DNA from: Ipomoea triloba
Lineage: Eukaryota; Streptophyta; Magnoliopsida; Solanales; Convolvulaceae
NCBI RefSeq assembly: GCF_003576645.1
Contig: NC_044917.1
Span: 7,843,110-7,907,109 of the forward strand
Length of the DNA stretch: 64,000 nt
Direction of reading: 5' to 3'
Part shown: in pieces, positions 32,783 through 45,690 of the stretch
Layout: every line of letters starts with the position of its first letter
Position numbering within the stretch: position 1 is the first letter of the stretch
Translations under genes and position numbers: made by a program
The notes under the pieces: generated by a model
What the model was told of the DNA's origin: nothing
What the model saw: only the letters and a program-made list of their open reading frames with translations
The model's database searches: none

Positions 32783-35700
32783 ATGGCAGTTCTCTTAAGG
32801 CCCCGTTTCCTGATCACAATCCTCGCCATTTCTTTGTTCCTCGCACCGCACGGCCGTGCCTCGAAGCTGCCGTTTCGCCCCACTGATATTGCTCCGCTGC
32901 TGTTGCCGCAGCTCTCATTGCCTATCATCAACTCTCTGGACAATGCAGAGAACCTCTTGCCCTCCTTTGTGGGCGCTGCGTCGACCTCAAACCGCAGAAC
33001 TGTGGAGTGGAGAGGGTCCTGCTTTCGCAGGAACTCTGCTTGGTTGGAGCTCAACAACAATAGTAAGAGTGCATTTGGTGGAGGCACTCTTCATATCAAG
33101 GTATCAATTGTTGGAGATAACATTCAATTTCTTTCAATTTTCCTATTTTGATCAGGATTTTCTCTAATAATGTTTGTGGAAATTTTAGTGTTTCAAATCA
33201 ATTTGGAGTTTACTATATTTGTTTCCATTTTGACTTTTGAGTGTATTTTTTAGAGTGTTTATTGCAATTTTTTCAATGAACTGTTAATCAGATTCATCTT
33301 TGAGCTCAGTGTTGCTGTCTAATCATTAAATTTGAGTACTTGTTGCAAACTTTTTCAATGTGTTCATGTCATTTTTCAATACATGTTCTGTTGAACAGGT
33401 AAGCAAAGCACGGAGCTGGACATGTTTGGATATTTATGTGTTTGCCACCCCATATCGTGTGACATGGAATTACTTTATGTTATCTGGTGATCATAAAGTT
33501 AATATTGATGAATGGGCTTCAGAAGCTGAGTTAGAATACGTGAGTAAATTCTATAACCTTTATGAAATCATAGGGTGATAATGTTTCTAACCATCACTTT
33601 TTTGTTAGACTTATCACTTATAGACTTTCCATGACAGGTACAAAATACAGGGGTTTCAATTTTTCTCATGCCATCCAAAATGCTAGTAACCCTTAATGCA
33701 CTATATGAAGTCTTTCCTTTATTCACAAACACTGGATGGGGTGAGAAAGCGAATATTAATTTCCTCAAGAGACACATGAAGGCTTCGTTTGAGGAGCGTT
33801 CTAAGCCTTGGGTTGCACGTATTTCCACTGATGATATACACTCTGGAGATTTTCTGGCAATATCAAAAATTAGAGGCCGCTGGGGTGGCTTTGAGACTTT
33901 GGAGAAGTGGGTAACAGGTTCTTTTGCTGGTCATACTGCCGTTTGTTTGAGGGACCCCCAAGGAGAGCTATGGGTGGCGGAATCTGGACATGATAATAGC
34001 AAGGTAGTGATTTAATTGTATTGAGATGCACTTGTTCTCAGTATTCTAGTAGTTTCACTGTTCAATCATATCACATCTATGTTAGAATCTTTCTAAGGGC
34101 GGGGCCTGGTTAAAGTGTAGTAAGTCTCTGCTAACTCTCACTTTTAAGTAATAAATGTAATTTTTATAGTAACTAGTATGTACAGTAGCATAAATGGAAG
34201 CTTTAGGACTTTAAAACAAATATAGTTAAGTGTAATTTTGTGTTCCAAGTGGAGGAAACAAGCACTCTGGAGAGGAACTTTTCTTAAGCAATATCAATAT
34301 GATGTGAAATATATAAGTTCACTATTTATCATTTTCAATGCTACATTGTCAATGCATTTTCATTTCCAGGGAGAAGAATATATTGCTCTCATACCTTGGC
34401 ATGAATGGTGGGAGTATGCGTTGAGAAAAGATGACTCCGATCCACATATTGCATTGCTTCCTCTGCGTGCAGACCTCCGGGCCAAGTTCAATGAGACTGC
34501 TGCCTGGGAATACGCTACAAGCATGGATGGAGAACCTTTTGGTTATCATAACTTAATATTTAGCTGGATTGACACAATAGATCAAAATTACCCTAAACCC
34601 TTGGATGCTCATCTGGTAATGAATTGTCACTCTAGTCTTTCTGATTCAAAGAAAATTTGCATTCTTCTTGCTTTTGAAGTTTAATTTTCATTTATTCTCT
34701 TCTCACTGCATCTTTGCTCTTGTTCTTTGATTCCTGCAATCATTACCACAATGCTAGAACTTTATGTCCTCGAATGTTTTGAGATAAAAACACACACACA
34801 TAACACTAAAGCTTAATATGGTTGAGACTCCGTGAGTTGTATTAGGTTTCTGGATTGCAATAATATATTAATTGGACTTGGTATAGAGAGTCCTTGTACC
34901 CTTATCATGAAGAATCATTGGTGTTAAAAGCTTATTATTATCTGCTAGTTGTAAGTGCTGTTTATAAAATTTATAGTATTAAGGGTATATAGGCTTTATA
35001 ATTGAGACTAAACTTATTTGGCAAAAAAGCCTCAAGGTTGTTTTATGGAGCATGAGTGCCAAGAAATAGAATTTCAGAAAAACATATAATGTTCTCATAG
35101 GTAACAATTTTAATAAGTTCAAATGTTACATTTTCTCAAAGTTTCCTATGGTGCAGGAGCTGGAGCGGTTCATGTTTGTACTTCTAGAGTTTGCGGCTTT
35201 CATAAAAAAATTCAGTGCCATTTCCTCTTTTTGATTTTGATATTTTGGTGCTTCGTGATGCACAGATGGCTTGTGCCATGACAATTTGGAGTCATGTACA
35301 GCCTGCATATGCTGCTAACCTGTGGAATGAAGCTTTAAACAAGCGGCTTGGAACTAAGGTTGTTTTCAAGCTAAATAACCTTTTCACAATGTTTTTTACC
35401 TGCATCACCCTAGGCATGTGTTTGTTTGTCCAGACTGATTGAATCTAGAAAAAAGTGGCTTTTACCTATCATATAGCCTGTGAGAAAAACCATGTCACCT
35501 AAAACCGACTTTAGACTTAAGTTTGTGTTTGAGCAGGGCCTTGATCTCCCTGAAATTCTTGTGGAAGTTGAACGCCGTGGGTCATCTTTTGGGGAACTAT
35601 TGGCAATTCCAGAGCAGGACGATTGGGTTTATTCTAATGGGAAGTCCCGATCATGTGTTGCTTTTGTTCTTCAAATTTACAAGAAAGCAGGACTGTTTGG

Positions 35701-36114
35701 TCGACTAGCAAGGTCTATTCAATTCACAGAGTTTACGGTGAGTTTGTCATACAGGCACTGCAATGAATCACTGCTGTTAGGCATATAACATATATATATA
35801 TAGACATATATGTGTAATCTAATTATCAATTTAGACATGTTTAAATAGAGCATATTCTTCAATTTGGTAAGTCATCATGTGTATATATGAAAGTGCAGGT
35901 TAAAGACGCATACTCGTTGAAGATTTTTGAGGACGATACAAGGCGCTTACCATTGTGGTGCAGTGAGGGGGACACAGAGCAACTTCCTTTCTGTCAAATT
36001 CGAGGAAAGTACAAGATGGAATTGCCTCGTTACAATACCATAGAACCCTACGCTCATATGAATGAAAGGTGCCCCTCTGAGCCTCCAAAATATTCCCGCC
36101 CAGAACGTTGCTGA
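32783..36114 (+). CDS. Array copy 1: secreted putative permuted NlpC/P60-like hydrolase
   Basis: Seven exons: 32783-33100, 33399-33539, 33638-34003, 34370-34615, 35266-35358, 35537-35737 and 35899-36114. All introns are GT-AG and phase 0. The product has 526 residues. A signal peptide (FLITILAISLFLA, about residues 8-21) precedes the conserved KLPFRPTDI segment. Further blocks are SWTCLDIYVFATPYRV, SGDFLAISKIRG (about 222), GHTAVCLRD with His252, LWVAESGH, NETAAWEYATSMDG, PEQDDWVY, SCVAFVL with Cys428, and the Cys-rich end MNERCPS. The family is conserved across plants, but I know of no established function. The order SGD/GH then SC is like permuted papain-fold proteins (YiiX, LRAT type), so His252 and Cys428 are candidate catalytic residues; this is inference. 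The start ATG sits in a good context 50 bases after a TATA box. Confidence 0.87.
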
Positions 36115-37235
36115 TCATCAACCTTTTTCTTTGCCAGCCTTGTGAGTGTAATTTGGGCTATGCATCTTATATGCTGGTATAGGAAAAGTGCAGTGCGCAA
36201 TAAGATAGTCTCTGTGATTGATGGTCGGATGTAGATTCTACATTTATGGCTAATTTATAGAATTTAAGAGAGCACATTAATAACTAATTAAGGACAAATA
36301 TGTAAATGATGAGACCAATAACTAATTTTAAAAATACGTTGCACAACACACAACAACGAATTGCACAACACACTTACAAGTTACAACAAGTTGCACAACC
36401 AACATAGATGAGCATATGATTTCCAACAGGTTCAATAGATCTGTTGGTGTGCAAAGGGTCTATCAAATCAGTTGATATGTTTCATGATCCTTCAACCAAC
36501 GGGACGAGAAATAAATAAAATTGAAATATGTTGAACAACTCACACCACGAGTTTCACAATCTATAATACTGGGTTACACACCACATCACAATAAGTTGCA
36601 CAACCAACACATGCGAGCACATGTTCTCTAGTTGGTTCAATAGACTCGCTGAGTAGTCCTGTTGGACACATATGTCTATTGAACCCGTTGATATGTCCCG
36701 TGATCTTGCAACCAGGTGGACAGAGAACAAATAAAATCGAAGTATGTTGCACAACCCACACACATAGGTTGCACAATCCACTACAACGGATTGCACAACT
36801 CACACCACTAGGTTGCACAACCAACACAATCGAATGCACAACCATATTATCTAGAATGTGTATATATACAATGACATCTAAATATAAGCAATATTATAAT
36901 AAAAATAAACAAGTGAAAAAATATTGGCTACTTTTTATGAATGAACACTCGACCGATAATGAAGAAATTGCGGCTCCAATTCGCAACAGGAATGCTCTAC
37001 AAAAATAGGAAACAATTGATCGAGGACCAATTCGGTAATTTAGAAGGACCAATTGGTTACGAAATCAATAGTTGAGAATTTAATTGGTCAAAATTGATAG
37101 TCGAGAACCAATTTGATAATTACGACATAGTTGAAGGACCAAAACAATCATTAATTACGGCATAATCTAAAATATAACACCAAATAAACATGTTAATGCT
37201 ACACTCCCTCATTCCAACGAAACAAATTAAACAAT
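36115..37235. repeat. 3' flank of copy 1, GTTGCACAAC-rich repeat shared with copy 2
   Basis: After a probable 3' UTR, 36330-36845 is full of GTTGCACAAC-(C/A)-AC motifs. The stretch GAACAAATAAAATCGAAGTA and the following text recur at about 42691-42780. So do the blocks at about 36920-37170 and 42880-43110 (GGACCAATTTGG, GGCATAATT). These are co-duplicated flanks. Confidence 0.7.
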
Positions 37236-37694
37236 GAGTGTGTTTGGTTTGCACATGTGTATCAGAATCGGAATGAGAATCAAATACTCAGTAATGATAA
37301 TGGGTTTTGGTAAAAGTATTTTGCATGTTTGGTAATAAAGTGGACTTGTAATAATTAACAATATAATATTGTTGTTGGTTATGTATGATCATATAATGCG
37401 AATAAAGGTTTTAAAATACAAGAACAAAAATTCGAGACAGTTTATTCTAATATAAAGACATCCAAAACACCAATATTAACAAAAAAAATAAAATTTAAAA
37501 GCACTAATCCAAACTTAAAAATCAAATTACCAAATTGGAAGGGGAATAATGGAATGAAACTCATATTTTATTAGAGAATGAGTTTCTAATTAAGAGTAAT
37601 CAAATATCATAGTAGTGCTCTAAAATTCTGTCAACCAAACAATAACAAAGACTTTAATTCTTCTGATAGCTAAACCCATGAACTAAACACATTC
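37236..37694. mobile_element. MITE of the GTGTGTTTGGT family, copy 1
   Basis: The left end GAGTGTGTTTGGTTTG and right end, inverted, GAATGTGTTTAGTTCATG pair. The interior AATCGGAATGAGAATCAAAT and TATTTTGCATGTTTGGTA match 46903-47207. The target duplication is not certain. Confidence 0.6.
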
Positions 37695-38591
37695 AATATA
37701 ATTTTACATTACTTTGTAGGAGTAATCTTATTACGTACGTAGGGTAACAAATAAATAACTGTACTACTTCGTATACTGCATTCTTGCTAACTAAGGAATC
37801 AAAACCATGAACTACAATGACATTTATCCATTCATGTCTTATGCTAACTTGCCAATACAGTTTTAACAACACAACACTTTTAACACGAGGTTTTTAAAAA
37901 AGGCGGTACACTTATAGATAAAATATATTGATTGTACCACATAGAAACACGCCTAATTATTTAATTGTATTAATTTAAAAACCATTATTTTTAAAAACAT
38001 ATTTCCCAAACCTAATGAATTTGTTTTTTGTTTTAATTACCGTACATGTAATGTACTTACACAACTTAGATCATCTCTTTCAAGTAAGTGTTAGAGTGTT
38101 GGACCAAGTAGCCAACTTACAACCATTATTAATTTAGGGTGTGTCATGTGTTTGAAAATCAGTAAAATAACTTATAGAAAATATTTTCTGAAAAATGAGT
38201 TATTTTTTAGTTTCATTTTTAATGTTTGGTGGCATAAAAAATGGTTTTTATGTGTTTGGTTCATTTTCTGGAAAATGAGTAGAATTGTATAATTAAACAT
38301 TTTATTTATTTTATTTATAATATAAAATATTTATAATAATATTAAAAATAGTATTATTTATTAAAAATTTAAAAAGAAAAAACCCAACCATCCTCTGGTT
38401 TCTGGGGGGCTGCGGAAACCAAAGTATTGCGGGTTTACCCATTATAACAAGTATTGTCATTTTTTTTATTTTTAAAAAAAAAAGCTCCAAAAAATAAATA
38501 TTGTACTAGTCCGTACCAAAATACGTGAATACTTTAGATGAAAGAAAATAAACGCAGAGGCGAGAGCGCGCGGCAGTGGTGGTTAACCGGC
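37695..38591. other. Upstream DNA of copy 2, partly shared with copies 1 and 3
   Basis: A block with ACTGTACTACTTCGTATACT, GCATTCTTGCTAACTAAGGA and AACCATGAACTACAATGACA (about 37756-37825) is repeated upstream of copy 1 (about 30340-30410) and copy 3 (about 46178-46250). About 38130-38400 contains GTGTTTGG-type MITE debris. No gene. Confidence 0.55.
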
Positions 38592-38598
38592 TATAAAA
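38592..38598 (+). promoter_or_regulatory. TATA box of array copy 2
   Basis: TATAAAA, 43 bases before the ATG, in the same context as copy 1. The ATG overlapping its end (CTATAAAATGCAC) lies upstream of any likely transcript start. Confidence 0.7.
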
Positions 38599-38634
38599 TG
38601 CACTCCGTCGTCGTATCTCTCATCTACGCCAGCC

Positions 38635-41600
38635 ATGGCAGCTCTCTTCAGGGTCCGTTTCCTGATCACAATCCTCGCCATTTCTTTCTTCCTCGCACCG
38701 CACGGCCGTGCCTCGAAGCTGCCATTTCGCCCCACTGATATTGCTCCGCTGCTGTTGCCGCAGCAGCTCTCATGGCCTATCATCAACTCCCCGGACAATG
38801 CAGAGGACATCTTGCCCTCCTTTGTGGGCGCTGCGACGACCTCAAAACGCAGAACTGCGGACTGGAGAGGTTCCTGCTTTCGCAGGAACTCTGCTTGGTT
38901 GGAGCTCAACAACAATAGTAAGAGTGCATTTGGTGGAGGCACTCTTCATATCAAGGTATCAATTTCTTTCAATTTTCCTATTTTGATCACAATTTTCTCT
39001 AGTAATGTTTGTGGAAATTTTGGTACTTCAAATCAATTTGGAGTTTATTATGACCTGTGTAGTAAATAATCAACTTTAGGCTAAGTGTTTGGTTAATAAG
39101 TTTTTGTAACTCTAAAATACTAAATTTCAAAAAGCTACTCAAAACCATCTTTTTAATTAGCCTTTCGAGAAAAGAAATTATACCAAACAGCTATAAGTTA
39201 ACAGCTAATTTTCCAAACACTTTTCTACAATCAGTTAATATTATACCTTCATACAGGCCTATGTTTGTTTCCATTTTGAGGGGTGTTTTTCTGAGTGTTG
39301 ATTGCAAGTTTTTCAATGAACTGATAATCAGATTCATCTTTGAGCTCAGTGTTGGTGTCTAATCATTAAATTTGAGTATTTGTAGCAGAAATTTTCAATC
39401 TGTTCATATCATTTTTCAATACATGTTCTGTTGAACAGGTAAGCAAAGCACGGAGCTGGACATGTTTGGATATTTATGTCTTTGCCACCCCATATCGTGT
39501 GACCTGGAATTACTTCATGTTATCTCGTGATCATAAAGTTAAGATTGATGAATGGGCTTCAGAAGCTGAGTTAGAATACGTGAGTAAATTCTATAACTTT
39601 TATGAAATCATAGGATGATAATGTTTGTAACCATCACTTTTTTATTAGACTTATCACTTATAGACTTTCCATGACAGGTAAAAAATACAGGGGTTTCAAT
39701 TTTTCTCATGCCATCAAAAATGCTAGTAACCCTTAATGCACTATTTGAAGTCTTTCCTTTATTCACAAACACTGGATGGGGTGAGAAAGCGAATATTAAG
39801 TTTCTCAAGAGACATATGAAGGCTACGTTTGAGGAGCGTTCTCAGCCTTGGGTAGCACGTATTTCCACTGATGATATACACTCTGGAGATTTTCTGGCAA
39901 TATCAAAAATTAGAGGCAATTGGGGTGGCTTTGAGACTTTCAAGAAGTGGGTAACGGGTTCTTTTGCTAGTCATACTGCTGTTTGTTTGAGGGACCCCCA
40001 AGGAGAGCTATGGGTGGCGGAATCTGGACATGTTAATGGCAAGGTAGTGATTTAAATGCACTTGTTCTCAGTATTCTAGTAGTTTCACTGTTCAATCATA
40101 TTGCATCTATGTTAGAATCTGGCTAAGGGCGGGGACTGGTTAAAGTGTAGTAAATCTCTGCTAACTCTCACTTTTAAGTAATAATTGTGCTTTTTATAGT
40201 AACTAGTATATAGAGTAGCATAGATGGAACTTGGAAGGTTTAGGACTTCAAAAAAAAATATAGTTAAAGAGTATTTTGTGTTTCAAGTGAAATTGATTTC
40301 AGTAATTTTGTATTAGATGTTCTTTGGAGGAAAAAAGCACACTGGAGAGGAACATTTCTTAAGCAATATCAATATGCTGTGAAGTATAAGATATATAAGT
40401 TCACTATTCATCATTTTCAATCATGATCTCAAATGCTACATTGTCAATTCTGTATTACTGTCATGGTTGATAGCAATTAATGCATGACTCAGGCACAACC
40501 TGGTTTTCACCTGTAAATATTTGTACTTTTCATTTCCAGGGAGAAGATGTTATTGCTCTCATACCTTGGCGTGATTGGTGGGAGTTTGAGTTGAGAAAAG
40601 ATGACTCCGATCCACATATTGCATTGCTTCCTCTGCGTGCAGACCTCCGGGCCATGTTCAATGAGACTGCTGCCTGGGAATATGCTACAAGCATGGATGG
40701 AGAACGTTATGGTTATCATAACTTAATATTTAGCTGGATAGACACAATAGATCAAAATTACCCTAAACCCTTGGATGCTAATCTGGTAATGAATCTTCAC
40801 TCTAGTATTTCTGATTCAAAGAAAATTTGCATTCTTCTTGGTTTTGAAGTTTATTTTTCATTTACTCTCTTCTCACTGCATCTTTGCTCTTGTTCTTTGA
40901 TTCCTGCAATCATTACCACAATGCTAGAACTTTATATCCTCTGCATGTTTTGAGATAAAAACACAAACACATAACACTAAAGCTTAATATAGTTGAGACT
41001 CACTGAGTTGTATTAGGTTTCTGGATTGCAATAATATATTAATTGGACTTGGTATAGAGAGTCCTTGTACCCTTCTTATGAAGAATCATTGGGGTTAAAA
41101 GCTTATTATTACCTGCTAGCTGTAAGTGCTGTTTATGAAAATTTAGGTGTATTATCAAATGCTCACAAAATTTATAGTATAGGGATATATAGGCTTTATA
41201 ATTCAGACTAAACTTATTTGGCAAAAAAAGCCTCAAGGTTGTTTTATGGAGCATGAGTGCCAACAAATAGAAAAGCATATAATGTTCTCATAGGTAACAA
41301 TTTTAAGAAGTTCATATGTTCAATTACATGTACATTTTCTCAAAGTTTCCTATGGTGCAGGCGTTGGAGCGGTTAATGTTTGTACTTCTTAGAGCTTGTT
41401 GCTTTCATAAAAAATTCAGTGCAATTTCCTCTTTTTGATGTTGATATTTTGGTGCTTTCGTGATACACAGATTGCTTGTGCCATGACAATTTGGAATCAT
41501 GTACGGCCTGCATATGCTGCTAACCTGTGGAATGAAGCTTTAAACAAGCGGCTTGGAACTAAGGTTGTTTTTGTGCTAAATAACTTTATACAATGTTTTT

Positions 41601-42373
41601 TACCTGCATCTCCCTAGGCAAGTGTTTGTTTGTCCAGGCTAATTGGTTCTAGAAAAAAAAAAGTGGCTTTTACCTAAAATATAGCCTTTTTTAATTTTTT
41701 TGGAAAAACCTATAATATAGCCTTAAAACCTTTTTATATGTGCTAAACCATGTCACATAAACCGACTTTAGACCCAAGTTTGTGTTTGAGCAGGGCCTTG
41801 ATCTCCCTAAAATTCTTGTGGAAGTTGAACGCCGTGGGTCATCTTTTGCGGAACTATTGACAATTCCAGAGCAGGATGATTGGGTTTACTCTGATGGGAA
41901 GTCCACATCATGTGCTGCTTTTGTTCTTCAAATGTACAAGGAAGCAGGACTGTTTGGTCGACTAGCAAGGTCTATTCAAGTCACAGAGTTTACGGTGAGT
42001 TTGTTATACAGGCACTGCAATGAATCAGTCCTGTTGGGCATATAACATATATATAGAATAAATGTGTAATCTAATTATCAATTTAGACATTTAGTTAAAA
42101 TAGAACACATTCTTCAATTTGGTATCAGAGTCATCATATCTATATATGAAAATGCAGATTAAAGACGCATACTCGTTGAAGATTTTTGAGGACGATACAA
42201 GGCGCTTACCATTGTGGTGCAGTGAGGGGGACACAGAGCAACTCCCTTTCTGTCAAATTCGAGGAAAGTACAAGATGGAATTGCCCCATTACAATACCAT
42301 AGAACCCTACGCTCATATGAATGAAAGGTGCCCCTCTACGCCTCCAAAATATTCCCGCCCAGAACGTTGCTGA
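38635..42373 (+). CDS. Array copy 2: secreted putative permuted NlpC/P60-like hydrolase
   Basis: Seven phase-0 exons: 38635-38955, 39439-39579, 39678-40043, 40540-40785, 41471-41563, 41794-41994 and 42158-42373. The product has 527 residues. The layout is the same as copy 1: a signal peptide (FLITILAISFFLA), KLPFRPTDI, SGDFLAIS, His253, LWVAESGH, NETAAWEYATSMDG and SCAAFVL with Cys429. Odd points: the residue before the candidate His is Ser (ASHTAV instead of AGHTAV), and the neighbouring GRWGGFETLEKW reads GNWGGFETFKKW. The frame is open throughout and all splice sites are intact, so it is likely functional. Intron 1 carries a MITE. Confidence 0.86.
39077..39222. mobile_element. Small MITE in intron 1 of copy 2
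   Basis: The ends AAGTGTTTGGTTAA and TTTTCCAAACACTT are inverted repeats. The piece is absent from intron 1 of copy 1. No target duplication was fixed. Confidence 0.55.
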
Positions 42374-43477
42374 TCATCAACCTTTTTCTTTGCCAGCCTT
42401 GTGAGTGTAATTGGGCTATGCTTCTTGTATGTTGGTATAGGAGAAATGCAGTGCGCAATAAGATTGTCTTTGTGATTGATGGTCGGATGTATAGTAGATC
42501 CCACATTTATGGCTAATTTCTGGAATTTAATAGTGTGCACAACGTTAATAACTAACTTAGGCCAAATAAGTAAATGATGAGTTTAATAACTAATCCTAAA
42601 AATATATTGTACAACTCAAAACAACAGATTGTAAAATACACAACAACGGGTTGTACACCAGACCTACAACGTGTTACACAACCAACACGACTGGATGGAG
42701 AACAAATAAAATCGAAGTATGTTGCATAACCCACACACATAGGTTGCACAATCCACAACAACGGATTGCACAACTTTCACTACTAAGTTGCACAACCATA
42801 TTATTTAGAATGCGTATATAATAGGCAATATTATAATTAAAAATAAAAAACAAGCGAAAAAAATACTGACCACTTTTTATGGACAAACACTCGACGGATG
42901 ATGAAGAAATTGCGGCTCCAATTCATAACAGATATGCTCCACAAAAATAGGAAACAATTGACCGAGGACCAATTTGGTAATTAGGAAGGACCAAATTTGT
43001 TACGAAATCAATAGTTGAGGATTTAATTGGTCAAAATTAATAGTTGGAGACCAATTTAGTAATTACGGCATAGTCGAAGGACCAAAATAGTCATTAATTA
43101 CGGCATAATTATTGAACATATACTATGAATATGCTAGAGTGTATTAAAAAAATACAATATAAAATTTAACAAGAACGTTGATAAATTAATTAGCAAGATT
43201 ATATACATAGCATTCAAAGTTGAGCATCAAAGATTACAAATAAGGAATCTTGAAAATAATATTCTTGCAGTAAAAAAAAAAACAAATTTAGGTTAATTAA
43301 TCTTATTTTGATTATTTATAAAAAAAAAATGTTAAGAACAAGTTGTAATTAGGTTTTAGTGATACCAAATCTTGTTAAGAATTTTTAGTCCCCAAAATTT
43401 TATTTTTATCTAGACTTTAAGTAAATCCTAAAGGAACTTTAAGGACAAAGTTACCATACCAGTAAGCAATGTTGCAA
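42374..43477. other. 3' flank of copy 2
   Basis: Probable 3' UTR, then about 42600-43110 is co-duplicated with the copy 1 flank. The remainder is AT-rich with no gene. Confidence 0.5.
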
Positions 43478-43990
43478 AAATCCCGCCTAGGCGCCTATTA
43501 ATCCCTGCCTAGGCGATAGGCGCCGATCGGCCGCCTAGAGTATAAACTTAAATGGTGGTCTAGGAGGCTAGCCGGCTAGGCGATCGCCTAAGCTCCGCCT
43601 AGGCTGCTTAGGCACTGACCGCCTAGGGTTTCTAGGCGCCGACTAGACCTCCTAGGCACCTACTAGTCGACTGATTAACTATTGTTCTTTGTTTTAATGG
43701 GTTATATCACTCAAAACAACATCGTTTTGAGCGAAATAACACTAAATTGTACGAACTCTAGATATTTTTGAGTTAATATTTAATAATTTAGTATTAACTA
43801 TTAAAGTATTATACACTTTATAATTATTAGTCTTTAAAAAGTAAGAATACCTAAACCAATTTTTGAAAAGTAAAAAATATAATAAAAAAATACACCGGCA
43901 CCTAGGCGCCGATTGATCCCCGCCTAGGCGCTAGGCACTCCCCGAGTACCTGAGGAGCACCTAGCGATTTTTTCGCCCATGCCGGTAAGT
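43478..43990. mobile_element. GC-rich element with palindromic GCCTAGGCG ends
   Basis: CAAAAATCCCGCCTAGGCGCC on the left and CGCCTAGGCGCTAGGCACTC...GCGATTTTTTCGCCC on the right look like inverted ends. The middle (43670-43880) is AT-rich. TACCAGTAAG before and GCCGGTAAG after may be a decayed target duplication. It shares vocabulary with 3640-3800. Confidence 0.5.
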
Positions 43991-45110
43991 AAGATAAATC
44001 AGAAAGTAACTAAGTTCGAACAGTAACCTTACGTAGTTATGCTACTTAGGAAGGTTGTAAAGTCGAAAGGTACTCAAAGGCCCTAAAGGTCAGAGCTCAG
44101 AAAGTAGTTACAAGGCCCGGAAGGTAAGATCGCAACTAGTACTCAAGAGGCTCGGAAGGTAAGATCTCGAGAGGTACTCGAGAGGCCCGGAATGAAAGAA
44201 TTCGAAAGGTCAGGAAAATGAAACCTCCGAAAGGTAAAAGTTTATGAAGCTCGAAAGGTTATAAAGGCTCGAAAAGAGGCAACCTTTCAAAACATGCTTA
44301 AAATACCCAATCAAAGCTTCAACGGCTAATTCAACATAGGTTAACGACTTGCAAATAAGAAAGTATGAGAAATATAAAAAGCAAGCATGAAGCGGCTTAG
44401 TGGATGAAGAGACCAAGACAATGGCTGAAGGAGTACAACCACAAAAAGATAAAGGTGCGAGTTACCATGCCACTAAACTCACCTAAGCATGCAAGAAACA
44501 CAAAGGCCCATAATCAGCACATGAGATCAGAAATAAAGAATTAATTCCTCTCCAACGGATTAATTCTTTCTCTCTTCTATAAATACGAAAGCCCAAAGTA
44601 GAATCAATAGGTGTGGCGAATACAAGCTAAAAAAAACAGAAGTGTGGCAATCATGAAAGGAGTGAGAAAATAAGAGAGAAATAGAAAACATACAAAGAAA
44701 TATCTAGAGAAGACTTTGGCAAACTCAAGAAGCTTCGAAAGCCAAGTCTTTAAGTTGGAGAAATTGTAAAATCCTTGTTCAACTCAATCAATTCTCTACT
44801 TGAAAAGTAGATAGAGGTGGAGTAACAAAAAGTGAGTCTTGTGAAAAAACCTAAAGCTAGAGCCTGACGTGGTGTTCAAAGCTCAAGTGCTGATTATTAT
44901 ACTAAAGGGAGTTAGTGCAATCTTCCTAAGAAATTCTAGGAGTAGAGTAGACGTAGGCCGGGGTTTTGCCGAACCACTTAAATTTTTTTCCCTCACTATC
45001 TCTTTTACTTATTACTATTTTTATCACGCTCAAAAGCTAACATTTTTCAGGAACAAAACTTCGTGCTTAAAGATTAAAAAGGGGATAATTTATTTCCGCT
45101 GCATAACTCT
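43990..45110 (+). mobile_element. Probable solo-LTR-like or retrotransposon remnant
   Basis: There are tandem-like stretches of about 35 bp (AGGCCCGGAAGGTAAGATC, AGGCTCGGAAGGTAAGATC, AGGCCCGGAATGAAAG) at 44110-44200. A promoter-like TATAAATACG follows at about 44578. The sequence reaches GGGATAATTTATTTCCGCTG near 45078-45097, a text typical of copia-type LTR ends. The other end may be TGTTAAGAACAAG at about 43330, with the GC-rich element inserted in it. No paired LTR or coding sequence was found. Confidence 0.35.
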
Positions 45111-45257
45111 AAGATTTACTCTTGATAATTTATTTAGATCATTATGGTATTAATATTGTTGTATATATTTCTATAATGGTACAATTGTACATATTTTACA
45201 AATATTGTATTATTTATTTTTTTTTATTGGACAAAATTGTTCTTACACCATTAAAGT

Positions 45258-45690
45258 TCCCCCCCCCCCCACACACACACACATATATATATAGGTTCCT
45301 GTGCGATTGTGCAGTTAACTTAAAAAGACGCACCTTAAGTACATAAACAACGCATCTAAAGCTCTAGACCGACGTACCTAAGTTTCAACAACTAATGCAC
45401 CTTAAGTAGACAAACCACACACCTTAAGAAGGAAAATCACGCACCTAAAACTTTAGATCGACGCACTTAAGTTTTCAACACCTGACACACCTTAAGCCAC
45501 ACAGTACAAAAATCACGCACCTTAAATTTGACCTAGATGTAAAAAGATCAAATTTCCACCGCGCATTTTTTTAATCACTGTTAATCATGGATGTTGATTT
45601 AGACAAGATCAATGGCTCAGATTTAACCGCGCAACTGCACCTGGGAATGACAACTGCACCTGAACCTATATATATATATATTGTATATAT
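45258..45690. repeat. C/AC/TA simple repeat and MITE-like element
   Basis: C10 then (CA)n then (TA)n at 45258-45292 leads into AGGTTCCTGTGCGATTGTGC. The element ends GCACCTGAACCTATATATAT at about 45660. Inside, ACGCACCTTAAG-type units recur about six times. The TA-flanked ends resemble the repeat at 3.2-3.6 kb. Confidence 0.5.

Noticed and set aside
32686..33087. Minus-strand frames antisense to exon 1 of the array genes
   Set aside because: They occur in every copy as shadows of the real exon. The sense frame has a signal peptide, splice sites and family conservation.
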